This document shows positions 16,603 to 25,999 of a stretch of 64,000 bases of DNA, one piece after another. This stretch comes from an endosymbiont of Galathealinum brachiosum (GTDB lineage: Bacteria; Pseudomonadota; Gammaproteobacteria; SZUA-229): the NCBI GenBank assembly GCA_003349885.1, contig QFXC01000013.1, forward strand, positions 682,001 to 746,000. The letters are read 5' to 3'. Position numbers and translations under genes: made by a program. A model generated the notes under the pieces. That model did no database searches and was not told the DNA's origin. It saw only the letters and a program-made list of their open reading frames with translations. Position 1 is the first letter of the stretch, and every line of letters begins with the position of its first letter.

Positions 16603-17571
16603 TTGTCGCAGCATAACGCTATTTCACAACTCAGAGAATATGTTGGCCAGCAAATACTTGGCCAGTCAACGCTTGTCGACCGACTCATTATAGCGCTTTT
16701 AGCAAATGGTCACCTGTTAGTAGAAGGCGCACCTGGCCTGGCAAAGACACGCGCAATCAAAGTACTGAGTGAAGGTGTTGAAGGAGAATTCCACCGGGTA
16801 CAGTTTACACCGGACCTGTTACCAGCAGATTTAACCGGCACAGAAATTTATAGGCCTCAGGACTCTTCATTTCAATTTCAGAAAGGACCTCTGTTCCATA
16901 ATCTGATTCTTGCAGATGAAATTAACCGTGCCCCCGCCAAGGTTCAATCGGCATTACTTGAAGCAATGGGGGAGCGCCAGATTACTGTGGGCTCCGTAAC
17001 CTATGCCTTACCCGAGTTATTTCTGGTAATGGCCACGCAAAACCCGCTGGAACAGGAAGGCACATACCCCTTACCTGAAGCCCAGTTAGACCGTTTTTTA
17101 ATGCATGTATTTGTAGATTATCCGAGCGCAGCAACTGAACGGGATATCTTACACCTGACTCGATCTGAAGCACGTCAGCGACTTAGCGAGCCCGCTAAAC
17201 CTGAAAATATAATGCTGCAAACCGCTTTATTTGATGCACGTAATGAAGTGCTCGATATCTATATGTCAGATGAGCTTGAAAACTACCTGTTACAACTGGT
17301 ACTCGCTACACGTGAACCGGGTAAATATGATGAGAAATTAGCCGACTGGCTGGAATATGGTGCATCTCCTCGTGCTTCAATCGCACTTGACCGCTGTGCC
17401 CGCGCACACGCCTGGCTTGCGGGCCGTGATTTTGTTGGCCCTGAAGATATTCAGGCTATCGCACATGATGTATTACGCCACCGCATTATTTTAAGTTTTG
17501 AGGCCGAAGCGGAAGGCATTACCAAAGATCACTTCATTGACGAACTAATATCACGTATCGCTGTACCTTAA
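16603..17571 (+). CDS. MoxR-family AAA+ ATPase
   Basis: This AAA+ ATPase has Walker A GAPGLAKTRA, Walker B LADEINRAPAKVQSALLEAM and sensor-1 ATQNPLEQEGTYPLPEAQLDRF, the MoxR signature. MoxR proteins act as chaperones or activators of partner VWA-domain proteins, which are encoded just downstream. I chose the TTG at 16603 (322 residues). It has GGAGA 6-7 bases upstream and gives a product starting SQHNAISQLREYVGQ like orthologues. The in-frame ATG at 16552 would add 17 residues and lacks a clear ribosome site. It opens a tight six-gene operon. Confidence 0.88.
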   Translation: MSQHNAISQLREYVGQQILGQSTLVDRLIIALLANGHLLVEGAPGLAKTRAIKVLSEGVEGEFHRVQFTPDLLPADLTGTEIYRPQDSSFQFQKGPLFHNLILADEINRAPAKVQSALLEAMGERQITVGSVTYALPELFLVMATQNPLEQEGTYPLPEAQLDRFLMHVFVDYPSAATERDILHLTRSEARQRLSEPAKPENIMLQTALFDARNEVLDIYMSDELENYLLQLVLATREPGKYDEKLADWLEYGASPRASIALDRCARAHAWLAGRDFVGPEDIQAIAHDVLRHRIILSFEAEAEGITKDHFIDELISRIAVP

Positions 17572-18545
17572 TGACAAGAGAAGCATCAAAAACTGAACTG
17601 ACTGCTGATGATATTGTACGCATTAAGCAATCTACCCTGATTGGACTGAACCGGGATGCCCGACAACTTCCACTAAACTCCGCAAGTATTCGTGCCCAGT
17701 TTAACGGCCAGTATTTATCGACTTTTAAAGGTCGCGGCATGGAGTTTGATGAGTCACGTCCCTACCAGCCCGGTGATGATATTCGCTCAATGGACTGGAA
17801 AGTCACCGCTCGCACCGGCAAGGCACACTCAAAAGTATTTAGAGAAGAACGTGAGCGCCCTGTTTTATTATGGGTCGATTATCGGCAGCCCATGTTTTTT
17901 GGCACACAACAACATTTCAAATCTGTGCTGGCAGCTAAAATATCTGCACTACTTGCCTGGAGCACAGCACATCATGGCGATAGATTAGGCGGTCTTATCT
18001 TCTCGGAAAGCTCACACATTGAACTTCGCCCAAGTAGAGGTAAATCGGCAAGTTTGCACTTTATAAAACAGCTTGCCCAACATACCGCCTGGGATAATTC
18101 ATTAAACACTCACGAACATAGCAAAAGTGCAGCCGATGCACTGGCTCGATTACAGCGAGTAAATAAACCCGGTTCTTTGATTTTTCTTATCAGTGATTTT
18201 CGTAATATGGATGATTTAAGCTGGTCACAGATATCCCGCTTAAACCATCACTCGGATATTATTTTAATTTCAATCCACGATCCGCTTGAGCAACAACTGC
18301 CTCCTGCCGGCAATTATAAAATCAGTAATGGCGAGACTGAGCTTAATTTAAATACCTATAATAAAAAGCAGCGTAAGGAATATCAAAATCGCTTTCTGAA
18401 CCAGCAACTGGAACTGCAAAACACCTGTCGAAAACAGGGTATGCACTATTTAAGTGTATCCACCATTGATGACGTTTTACCTACACTGCAACAAAAACTA
18501 GGGATAAGTCCGATTGCCGGTAAAAACAGGGTGCGAAGAAAATGA
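17571..18545 (+). CDS. DUF58 domain protein of the MoxR/Bat operon
   Basis: The 324-residue protein carries the DUF58 signature FDESRPYQPGDDIRSMDWKVTART near residues 60-85, followed by a VWA-like half (VLLWVDYRQPM, FLISDFRNM). No membrane segments are evident, so it is probably cytoplasmic. DUF58 proteins accompany MoxR ATPases and VWA proteins almost everywhere and are thought to work in the same complex. Its ATG overlaps the MoxR stop by 1 base and its stop overlaps the next gene by 4. Confidence 0.9.
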   Translation: MTREASKTELTADDIVRIKQSTLIGLNRDARQLPLNSASIRAQFNGQYLSTFKGRGMEFDESRPYQPGDDIRSMDWKVTARTGKAHSKVFREERERPVLLWVDYRQPMFFGTQQHFKSVLAAKISALLAWSTAHHGDRLGGLIFSESSHIELRPSRGKSASLHFIKQLAQHTAWDNSLNTHEHSKSAADALARLQRVNKPGSLIFLISDFRNMDDLSWSQISRLNHHSDIILISIHDPLEQQLPPAGNYKISNGETELNLNTYNKKQRKEYQNRFLNQQLELQNTCRKQGMHYLSVSTIDDVLPTLQQKLGISPIAGKNRVRRK

Positions 18546-19048
18546 ACGAATTACCTCTTCGCGACATTCACCTGCCGGCAGAAATAAGCTGGTGGCCACT
18601 GGCTATTGGCTGGTGGTTATTACCAGTATTAATAACATTAAGCATATTTTTAATCATTAAATTCATAAAATATAAACGACTAAACAGAAAAGTTGCCTTT
18701 AGAAAAATTGCACTTAATGAACTCAATCAATTACGTTCAAAATTTAAAGACGAGAACAACTCAATTGAATTGATACGTTCTGTTTCATCCCTGTTACGGC
18801 GCATAGCACTAAGTTATTTACCTAGAGAAAACGCGGCCAGTTTAACGGGTAAAAACTGGGTATCATTATTAAACGATCTCAGCACACAAACTGTATTTAC
18901 AGATAAAACCGGCTCACTACTTGAGCAGGGCCCATATATGAAACAATGTGAATTTAATCATAGCGAATTACTTTCAATATGCGAAACATGGATAAAAACT
19001 CTGCCAGAAACAAATAACACTGATAGCATTACAGGTGTTACATCGTGA
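18542..19048 (+). CDS. DUF4381 domain membrane protein
   Basis: This 168-residue protein has the short motif LPLRDIHLPAEISWWPLAIGWWLLP followed by one membrane segment (about 20-42) and a helical cytoplasmic part. This is the DUF4381 arrangement found between DUF58 and BatA genes. Its molecular role is unknown. Both ends overlap their neighbours by 4 bases, which implies coupled translation and a shared assembly. Confidence 0.88.
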   Translation: MNELPLRDIHLPAEISWWPLAIGWWLLPVLITLSIFLIIKFIKYKRLNRKVAFRKIALNELNQLRSKFKDENNSIELIRSVSSLLRRIALSYLPRENAASLTGKNWVSLLNDLSTQTVFTDKTGSLLEQGPYMKQCEFNHSELLSICETWIKTLPETNNTDSITGVTS

Positions 19049-20091
19049 TATCCATAAGTAACATACAGTTTATCTGGCCCTGGATATTTATATTATTACC
19101 CTTGCCTCTTTTAGTACGATTAATATTACCCGACAGTGATAAAAATCAGGATGCGCCTTTACACATTCCTTTTATAGAAGACTTTAATTCCGCGCCCCAA
19201 AATGCCGGCTTTATAAACAAAAGTAAACTACTTACTGCACTGGCAGCACTGGCCTGGATTTTACTTATTTTTGCCGCTTCCCGTCCTCAGTGGTTAGGTG
19301 AGAGAATAGACATACCCGTAAGTGGCAGAGACCTGATGATGGCTGTCGATTTATCCGGCAGTATGGCCGCAGAAGATTTTGATATAAATGGCCAGACAAT
19401 CAATCGATTACAGGCGGTTAAAATTGTTGCGGGTGAATTCATAAAACACCGTGAAGGTGATCGCATTGGTTTGATTTTATTTGGTCAACAGGCCTATTTG
19501 CAAACACCGCTTACATTTGACACACAGACAATTAATACTATGTTGCAGGAATCATTAATTGGCATTGCCGGAAAAATGACCGCTATTGGTGATGCGATTG
19601 GCCTTGCCATAAAACGGCTGAACGGAAAGAGCGCTGATAAACAGGTATTAATACTACTGACTGATGGTACCAATACTGCAGGTGAAGTTCCCCCGTTAAA
19701 AGCAGCAGAACTTGCAGCTAAGGAAAATTTAAAAATTTATACCATTGGCATCGGTGCAGCTTCCCGTGAAGTCGGTAGTTTTATGTTTAAACGAACCGTA
19801 AAAAACAATGAAATAGATGAAAAGACGCTTAACGAAATTGCTGAAATAACCGGCGGAAAATACTTCAGGGCACATAATACAAAAGAATTAAATAAAATTT
19901 ATTCATTGATTGATGAGCTGGAACCGGTAGAGCAGGAAACACAGAGCTTTCGCCCTGTCATGTCTCTTTTTATGTGGCCTTTAACGGTTGCATTTATTCT
20001 CTCCCTGCTTATTGCAATAGCCCCTTTTATGAGTCAATTAACACATAAAGTAACGGGACTGTTTTCAAAGGGGGCTGCTAGCAATGGATAG
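19045..20091 (+). CDS. batA: VWA-domain membrane protein (BatA-like)
   Basis: The protein (348 residues, GTG start) has two N-terminal membrane segments (about 8-26 and 60-80), a von Willebrand A domain (about 90-290) and a C-terminal membrane segment (about 308-330). The metal-binding MIDAS motif is intact: DLSGSMAAEDF, a threonine in the loop MTAIGDA, and LLTDGTN. This is the BatA layout from the Bacteroides aerotolerance (Bat) cluster. It overlaps DUF4381 by 4 bases and the next VWA gene by 8. Confidence 0.9.
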   Translation: MISISNIQFIWPWIFILLPLPLLVRLILPDSDKNQDAPLHIPFIEDFNSAPQNAGFINKSKLLTALAALAWILLIFAASRPQWLGERIDIPVSGRDLMMAVDLSGSMAAEDFDINGQTINRLQAVKIVAGEFIKHREGDRIGLILFGQQAYLQTPLTFDTQTINTMLQESLIGIAGKMTAIGDAIGLAIKRLNGKSADKQVLILLTDGTNTAGEVPPLKAAELAAKENLKIYTIGIGAASREVGSFMFKRTVKNNEIDEKTLNEIAEITGGKYFRAHNTKELNKIYSLIDELEPVEQETQSFRPVMSLFMWPLTVAFILSLLIAIAPFMSQLTHKVTGLFSKGAASNG

Positions 20092-21946
20092 TCTACTATG
20101 GATTCAGCAGTTTCATTTAATTCGCCCTTACTGGTTACTGGCTTTGTTTCCACTTGCCCTGTGCATCTGGTTATATAGTCGCACGCAAATTCATAGTCGT
20201 AACTGGGCATCCGTCATCGACAAGCGATTGCTGCCCCATTTATTACAGGGCGTAACTGAACAGAAAAAATCAAAGTCTATTATTTCCTTATTTCTGCCTT
20301 TGTTTGTTATCGGTTTCATCATTATTTTTGCGCTTGCAGGCCCAGCATTTGAAAAGCGGCCTCAACCGGTTTTTAAAACCCAGTCTGCACTGGTTATTCT
20401 TTTAGACTTATCCCGTTCAATGGATGCAACCGATATAAAACCCAGCCGATTAAGCCGGGCACATTTCAAGATAAATGATATTTTAGACTTACGTAAAGAA
20501 GGCCAAACCGCCTTAATTGCCTATGCTGCAAATGCCTATACGGTAAGCCCGCTAACCGATGATGCAGACACCATCGCCTCACAGATACCCGCTTTAGAAA
20601 CACATATAATGCCCGCACAGGGCAGTCGCCTTGATATTGCACTTGATAAAGCATTAGCGCTTTTTAATAATGCAGGCCATTCTAGAGGTGATATTTTAGT
20701 TATAACTGATAGCATCAATTCAAATGACCAACATGCATTAAAAAGACTAAGTTCTAAAAACTTTAAGACATCTATTCTGGCTATAGGAACAACTGAAGGC
20801 GCTCCCATTGCCAGTAAAAATGGCGGTTTTGTAAAAGATAGTAGTGGATCAATCGTTGTGCCTAAATTAGATGTCAGTCACCTGAAAAGCGCAGCATTAT
20901 CCAGCGGTGGGAAGTTTAGTTTATTAACCTCTAATGACAATGATATCACTCACCTATTGTCATCTATCGATATCAATAGAGACGCACCAAAGGATAATCA
21001 ATCAGAAGAAAATGCCTTAAAATTTAAAACCGATACCTGGCATGAAGAAGGCCCATGGCTGTTATTACTGGTTATCCCTTTTGCGGCTTACGCCTTTCGC
21101 AAAGGTCTCATATTTGTACTGCTTATTTTCATACTACCCCTGCCCCAGCCTGCGCAGGCATTTGGCTGGTCTGATTTATGGAGTAACAACAACCAGCAAG
21201 GTAAAGCGGCCTTACAACAGGGAAATATTGAGCAAGCTGCTGAACTATTTAACAATCCCGAATGGAAATCTGCGGCTCAATATAAAGCAGGAGAATATCA
21301 GCAATCAGCTGATCTTCTAAAAAACATTGATACTGCTGATGCTAATTACAATCGAGGCAATGCATTAGCAAAAACAGGTAATCTGCAAGCGGCGATTAAA
21401 GCCTATGATCGAACACTAGAAATAGACTCACAGCATGAAGATGCTAAATTTAATAAACAGTTACTGAAAAAAGCCCAGCAAGACAAGAAAGATCAAGAGA
21501 AAAATAGCGATGAAGACAAAAGGGATGATCAGAACTCTGATTCTAAAGATAAACAGGATCAAAATGAGTCTGGTGAACAATCTGAAAATCAGGACTCGTC
21601 TCAGAATGACTCACAGAACGATTCACAGGAAAACTCTCAACAACAGTCAGAGAAAGACGATAAAAACAACAAATCAGATTCTGAGAACAAGCAAAAGAAT
21701 AATGAAGAAAAAGAGAGCGAAGCTGAACAAAAAGAAGCATCAGAGTCCGAGAACGATCAGAAAAACAAAGAAGAGAATCAGGCCTCTCAGCCTTTAACTG
21801 AATCTGAAGACACCCCTGACCTTGAAAAACAGCAAACACAACAATGGCTTAAAAAAATACCTGATGACCCGGGTGGCTTATTACGCCGTAAATTTAAATA
21901 TCAATATAGTCGCGAACAAAACCAGAACGAAAAAAATCCATGGTGA
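20084..21946 (+). CDS. batB: VWA plus TPR membrane protein (BatB-BatC fusion type)
   Basis: The 620-residue protein joins a BatB-like half to a BatC-like half. Two N-terminal membrane segments precede a VWA domain (about 100-300, DLSRSMDATDI). Another hydrophobic stretch follows (about 328-350). The TPR region (about 370-465, ANYNRGNALAKTG...AIKAYDRTLEID) leads to a very polar tail (about 470-590) made almost only of Glu, Asp, Lys, Gln, Ser and Asn. Single-chain versions of this kind are common in proteobacteria. The tail is probably disordered and periplasmic. It lies between batA and batD in one operon. Confidence 0.88.
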   Translation: MDSLLWIQQFHLIRPYWLLALFPLALCIWLYSRTQIHSRNWASVIDKRLLPHLLQGVTEQKKSKSIISLFLPLFVIGFIIIFALAGPAFEKRPQPVFKTQSALVILLDLSRSMDATDIKPSRLSRAHFKINDILDLRKEGQTALIAYAANAYTVSPLTDDADTIASQIPALETHIMPAQGSRLDIALDKALALFNNAGHSRGDILVITDSINSNDQHALKRLSSKNFKTSILAIGTTEGAPIASKNGGFVKDSSGSIVVPKLDVSHLKSAALSSGGKFSLLTSNDNDITHLLSSIDINRDAPKDNQSEENALKFKTDTWHEEGPWLLLLVIPFAAYAFRKGLIFVLLIFILPLPQPAQAFGWSDLWSNNNQQGKAALQQGNIEQAAELFNNPEWKSAAQYKAGEYQQSADLLKNIDTADANYNRGNALAKTGNLQAAIKAYDRTLEIDSQHEDAKFNKQLLKKAQQDKKDQEKNSDEDKRDDQNSDSKDKQDQNESGEQSENQDSSQNDSQNDSQENSQQQSEKDDKNNKSDSENKQKNNEEKESEAEQKEASESENDQKNKEENQASQPLTESEDTPDLEKQQTQQWLKKIPDDPGGLLRRKFKYQYSREQNQNEKNPW

Positions 21947-21983
21947 TTTTCAAACGTTTTAAACACTATTATCAAAATATATT

Positions 21984-23711
21984 ATGAAACTATTTATTAA
22001 AGCATTTTTCTTACTTTTATTATTAATCTCATTCAATGCACATGCCGTTGATATCAATGTGAAAGCTGACCGCACTCAAATTGAAATTAACGAAACATTT
22101 ACACTTATTTTTGAGGCCGATGGCGACACCGACGACGAGCCTGACTTTTCACCTCTTGAAAAAGATTTTCAGATATTAGGTACAAGCACCGGCAGTAATA
22201 TAAGCATCATTAACGGTGAATATAAACGTTCAAAAAAATGGAATATTTCCCTCGTTGCACGTCGTAAAGGCAATATAACAATTCCTCAAATATACTTTGG
22301 CAACGATGTAAGCCCGAGTTATCAGATAAGCATCAAAGAGCCACAAAAATCAACTGGCAAGCCAGGGGAAACACTAATTTCAGAACTGATTATTAGCTCT
22401 GACACTGTCTATCCGCAAGCTCAACTTATTGTGACCCAACGATTACTCAGCTCAAGTAATCTCGCTGGTTATGAGTTTGCCCCATTAAAAATTAGCGGCG
22501 TTGAAAACACAAAAGAAACACTGGGAGAAGTTAACCAATATCAAACCAAACTTGGTAATACGCCATATCTGGTGCTTGAACAGCGATATGCTATTTATCC
22601 TCAATCAGCAGGTAAGTTAGTAATTAACCCAAGCATTGCTACTGTTCGTGTAGCCATTCAAAATTCACGAGGCAACCGATCCACTTTCGATCCATTTCGT
22701 AGTAACACAAAAACCATACGTCGCTCATCAGACAAGAAAATAATCACAGTTAAATCGATACCCGATTCATTCAAAGGCAAACACTGGCTGGCGGCAAAAG
22801 AAGTTCAGTTAGTTGAAGAATTCCCTGAAGCAACAAGTTTTAAAGCCGGTGAACCCATTACCCGAACACTTTTATTAATTGCAGATGGCCAAAACGCATC
22901 TCAGCTACCTGAATTCAGCATTACCAATATAAAAGGACTTAAGCAATATCCTGATAAACCCTTACTGAAAAACAATTTAAGTGAAGATAGCATTACCGGC
23001 ATTCAGCAAATTAAAGTTGCACTGATACCCTCATCTTCAGGTAGCTACACCCTGCCAGCTATATCAATACCCTGGTGGAATACTCAAACAGATAAATTAG
23101 AAATCGCCAGTATAAAAGCCCGAACATTTACGGTTGATAGTGCATCGTTTTCTGAAACAACAGACATAAAACCAGATCAACCGGAACCTGCGAGAATAAC
23201 ATCACTCCCTGAAAAAGAAGCCGACATCAGAACAGGCATGCCAGCAAACGTCACAAATCCAGCCGATAAAAGCCTGCCCTGGATCATTACTTCACTTCTA
23301 CTGGCAACGGCTCTATTATTCACGCTATTTTTATTATGGAAAAGCAAACGCAGAAATTCTTCTCAGGTTAAAAACACTCAGACAGATAACACATCCCTGA
23401 AACAGGCCTTAACTAAGCTTGAACAAAGCTGTAATGAATCTGATGCAAAAGCCTCTAAGGATGCTCTGTTATTATGGGGTAAATCATTATTTGAAAATGA
23501 ATCCGTTCATTCCATTGCAGACCTGTCCGGCAAAGTAGATAACGAACTCACGATTCATATAAACGCACTTAATTCATATTTGTACCGTGATAACAGTGAC
23601 CAATGGAAGTGTAATGAGTTGTTTAATCTTTGTGTGAAATTCACTGAGAACTATAAAAGTAAACAGTCAACAACAGGCCATGAAGATAAACTCGAAAGTT
23701 TATATAAATAA
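21984..23711 (+). CDS. batD: BatD family protein
   Basis: This 575-residue protein has a clear signal peptide (about 1-22, ending AHA), a long beta-rich periplasmic region (about 23-430) and one membrane segment (about 432-452, PWIITSLLLATALLFTLF). A helical cytoplasmic tail follows. The oxygen-tolerance/BatD domain is recognisable from VDINVKADRTQIEINETFTL and later segments. It closes the MoxR-to-Bat operon, 37 bases after the VWA-TPR gene. It probably scaffolds BatA/B in the inner membrane; that is inference from the family. Confidence 0.88.
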   Translation: MKLFIKAFFLLLLLISFNAHAVDINVKADRTQIEINETFTLIFEADGDTDDEPDFSPLEKDFQILGTSTGSNISIINGEYKRSKKWNISLVARRKGNITIPQIYFGNDVSPSYQISIKEPQKSTGKPGETLISELIISSDTVYPQAQLIVTQRLLSSSNLAGYEFAPLKISGVENTKETLGEVNQYQTKLGNTPYLVLEQRYAIYPQSAGKLVINPSIATVRVAIQNSRGNRSTFDPFRSNTKTIRRSSDKKIITVKSIPDSFKGKHWLAAKEVQLVEEFPEATSFKAGEPITRTLLLIADGQNASQLPEFSITNIKGLKQYPDKPLLKNNLSEDSITGIQQIKVALIPSSSGSYTLPAISIPWWNTQTDKLEIASIKARTFTVDSASFSETTDIKPDQPEPARITSLPEKEADIRTGMPANVTNPADKSLPWIITSLLLATALLFTLFLLWKSKRRNSSQVKNTQTDNTSLKQALTKLEQSCNESDAKASKDALLLWGKSLFENESVHSIADLSGKVDNELTIHINALNSYLYRDNSDQWKCNELFNLCVKFTENYKSKQSTTGHEDKLESLYK

Positions 23712-23808
23712 ATTAAGCTTAACAAAACATTAATAAGCTTGATGAAAACTATTTAAGTCAGCCATTGTCAAAAACACAATCTTTAACCTGAATTTACAGC
23801 AGAACATT

Positions 23809-24345
23809 ATGAAGTTACCTGATTTTATTAAAAATACCCTTATTATTACATTACTCACATTCTCTACTTCATTGTCCGCAGTTGAGTTACCAAATTCCGA
23901 GTTATTAGGTAGTGACGGAAAAAAACACCACCTGAAAGACTATCTGGGCAAAGGTAAATGGACAACTATCATAGTCTGGGGCCCCAAATGCCCCGCCTGC
24001 ACTGAAGAAATGCCTGAAATTCAGAGCTTATATGATGATAAAGACAAAACGGGTATTAATGTACTGGGACTTGCAGTCGACTTCCCCAGTTTTTCATATG
24101 CAAAGTTGAAACAGGTACAACAGTTCGAAGAGGACTATTTCATCACTTTTCCTAACCTGCTCATTAGCTCTGCACTATATTATGAGTTAGGCCTGGGCCC
24201 ATTAAAGGGCACACCAACAGTTATACTCGTTTCCCCTGAAGGAAGTGTATCCGCCGTGCAATTAGGTGGCGTACCCAGAGACATCATAGAAAAATTTATC
24301 ACCAAACAGAATGCAAAAGCGTTAAATTTATCTCAAAAACAATAA
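23809..24345 (+). CDS. Exported thioredoxin-fold protein (TlpA/peroxiredoxin-like)
   Basis: The 178-residue protein has a signal peptide (about 1-24, ending LSA) and a thioredoxin fold with the redox pair in WGPKCPACTEEMPEI. The active-site motif is CPAC, not the usual CxPC order of TlpA (CGPC/CVPC). A cis-proline region is visible as KGTPTVILV. It is likely a periplasmic thiol reductase. It follows batD by about 100 bases and could be a separate transcript; a role in protecting Bat proteins is only a guess. Confidence 0.8.
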   Translation: MKLPDFIKNTLIITLLTFSTSLSAVELPNSELLGSDGKKHHLKDYLGKGKWTTIIVWGPKCPACTEEMPEIQSLYDDKDKTGINVLGLAVDFPSFSYAKLKQVQQFEEDYFITFPNLLISSALYYELGLGPLKGTPTVILVSPEGSVSAVQLGGVPRDIIEKFITKQNAKALNLSQKQ

Positions 24346-24410
24346 AACAGAACAAGCTTATGCCTCTGTAACGTATACTCTATGACTCTTCAAAGAAATG
24401 GATATCCGTT

Positions 24411-25961
24411 ATGTCAGATAAACCAACCATGGGTGTTGAAGTTAATGTCCGTTCAAATGGCACACCCGAATTAAAAACAGCTCATTCTAAAGGCCCTGAA
24501 ACTCAGGCTAACACCCCCTTTTGTATAGCGATACTGGGAGACTTCAGTGGTGGTTTAAAAAACACATCTGATCTTAAAAACAAACGGCGCCTAATTGAGA
24601 TAGATCGGGATAATCTGGAAGAGGTTATGGCCGATTTTAAAATCAATTTGAATTTAAATTTATCTGATAGTGAAACAATCAATATAGCCCTTAACGAACT
24701 GGATGACTTCCACCCTGATGAGTTATATGAAAAACTCGAATCATTTAGTAAATTAAGAAGCTTACGTCGCCGCTTAAAGAGCAAGAACAACTTTGCTGAT
24801 GCCGCTGCTGAAATACAGGGCTGGATACCCTATATTAAACAAACGCAAGCCACTACAGTTGAAAAGACCTCATCTGATAACAGCCCTGACTCGGCCATCA
24901 ACTCTGACAACCTGCTAGATGACATTCTTGGTTCTCATCAGGAACAGTCAGGGAATAACACCGCGACAGAAGCAACTCATATTGATAAATTAATCAAAAG
25001 CATCGTAGCCCCTTATGTAGAAGCCGCCACTGACCCAAGACAGGACGACATGATATCGATGGTTGATAAAGCCACCGAATCTCATATGCGTGATATTTTA
25101 CATCACCCTGATTTTCAGTCTATGGAATCGGCATGGCTTTCTTTATACTTTTTAATTAAACGCATTGAAACCGGTTCGAAGTTAAAATTATTTATTTTAG
25201 ATATCACAAAAAAGGAATTACAGAACGACCTTGCTGTAGATGATATTTCAACATCAGGCGTTTACAAATTATTTTGCGACCCGGCTGAAGGAGATGCACC
25301 GTGGAGCGTATTACTGGGTAACTATAGCTTTACAGACAGCATTGAAGATGTTTTGTCACTCGTAAATATTGGTGCCATCGCTCAACAGACTAACGCGCCA
25401 TTTATTGCCGCTGCTAATGAACACCTGGCCTGTTGTGAATCTTTTTCTAAAACACCTGATTATGAAGACTGGAACCATATAATCAGCGAAGGTACTCGAA
25501 AAGCCTGGGAGATGTTAAGGCAATCACCTGTAGCATCATACATAGGTCTTGCATTACCTCGTTTTTTACTTCGCCTGCCTTATGGAAAAAAAAGCAAACC
25601 AATTGATACATTCACATTTGAAGAACTGACTGATGAAAACGATCATGAATCTTATCTATGGGGAAATGCTGCTTTTATAAAAACAGAATGCCTTGCCAGA
25701 AACTTTTATAACAATCACTGGAATATGCGGTTAACCGAAGTTTTTCAAACCGATAATTTGCCCGTACATTATTTTCAGGATGATGGCGAGACTGTAAATA
25801 AACCCGTAGCTGAAATTATGCTGACTGAAAAAGGTGGTGAAATTTTAAATGACAATGGATTAATCTCTTTATGGTCTGTTAGAAACATGGACTGCATAAG
25901 ATCAACAGACTATCGTTCTATTCATAAAAACTCTCTTAACATATCAGGACGCTGGGATTAG
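24411..25961 (+). CDS. Type VI secretion contractile-sheath protein, TssB-TssC-like fusion, orphan
   Basis: The 516-residue protein looks like both sheath subunits in one chain. Residues about 35-145 resemble TssB (FCIAILGDFSGG, RRLIEIDRDNLEEVMADF, LDDFHPDELYEKL). A polar linker (about 146-190) follows. Residues about 191-516 resemble TssC, with MVDKATESHMRDILHHPDFQSMESAWLSL split across the usual helix and a C-terminal FIKTECLARNF region. Such proteins normally build the tail sheath of a contractile injection machine. No tube (Hcp), baseplate, ClpV or membrane-complex gene lies within reach here, so this copy is isolated. It could serve a system encoded elsewhere or have another role. Confidence 0.82.
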   Translation: MSDKPTMGVEVNVRSNGTPELKTAHSKGPETQANTPFCIAILGDFSGGLKNTSDLKNKRRLIEIDRDNLEEVMADFKINLNLNLSDSETINIALNELDDFHPDELYEKLESFSKLRSLRRRLKSKNNFADAAAEIQGWIPYIKQTQATTVEKTSSDNSPDSAINSDNLLDDILGSHQEQSGNNTATEATHIDKLIKSIVAPYVEAATDPRQDDMISMVDKATESHMRDILHHPDFQSMESAWLSLYFLIKRIETGSKLKLFILDITKKELQNDLAVDDISTSGVYKLFCDPAEGDAPWSVLLGNYSFTDSIEDVLSLVNIGAIAQQTNAPFIAAANEHLACCESFSKTPDYEDWNHIISEGTRKAWEMLRQSPVASYIGLALPRFLLRLPYGKKSKPIDTFTFEELTDENDHESYLWGNAAFIKTECLARNFYNNHWNMRLTEVFQTDNLPVHYFQDDGETVNKPVAEIMLTEKGGEILNDNGLISLWSVRNMDCIRSTDYRSIHKNSLNISGRWD

Positions 25962-25999
25962 TTAAGCAATACAGTTATTTCTTAGCCAATTAACTTATT

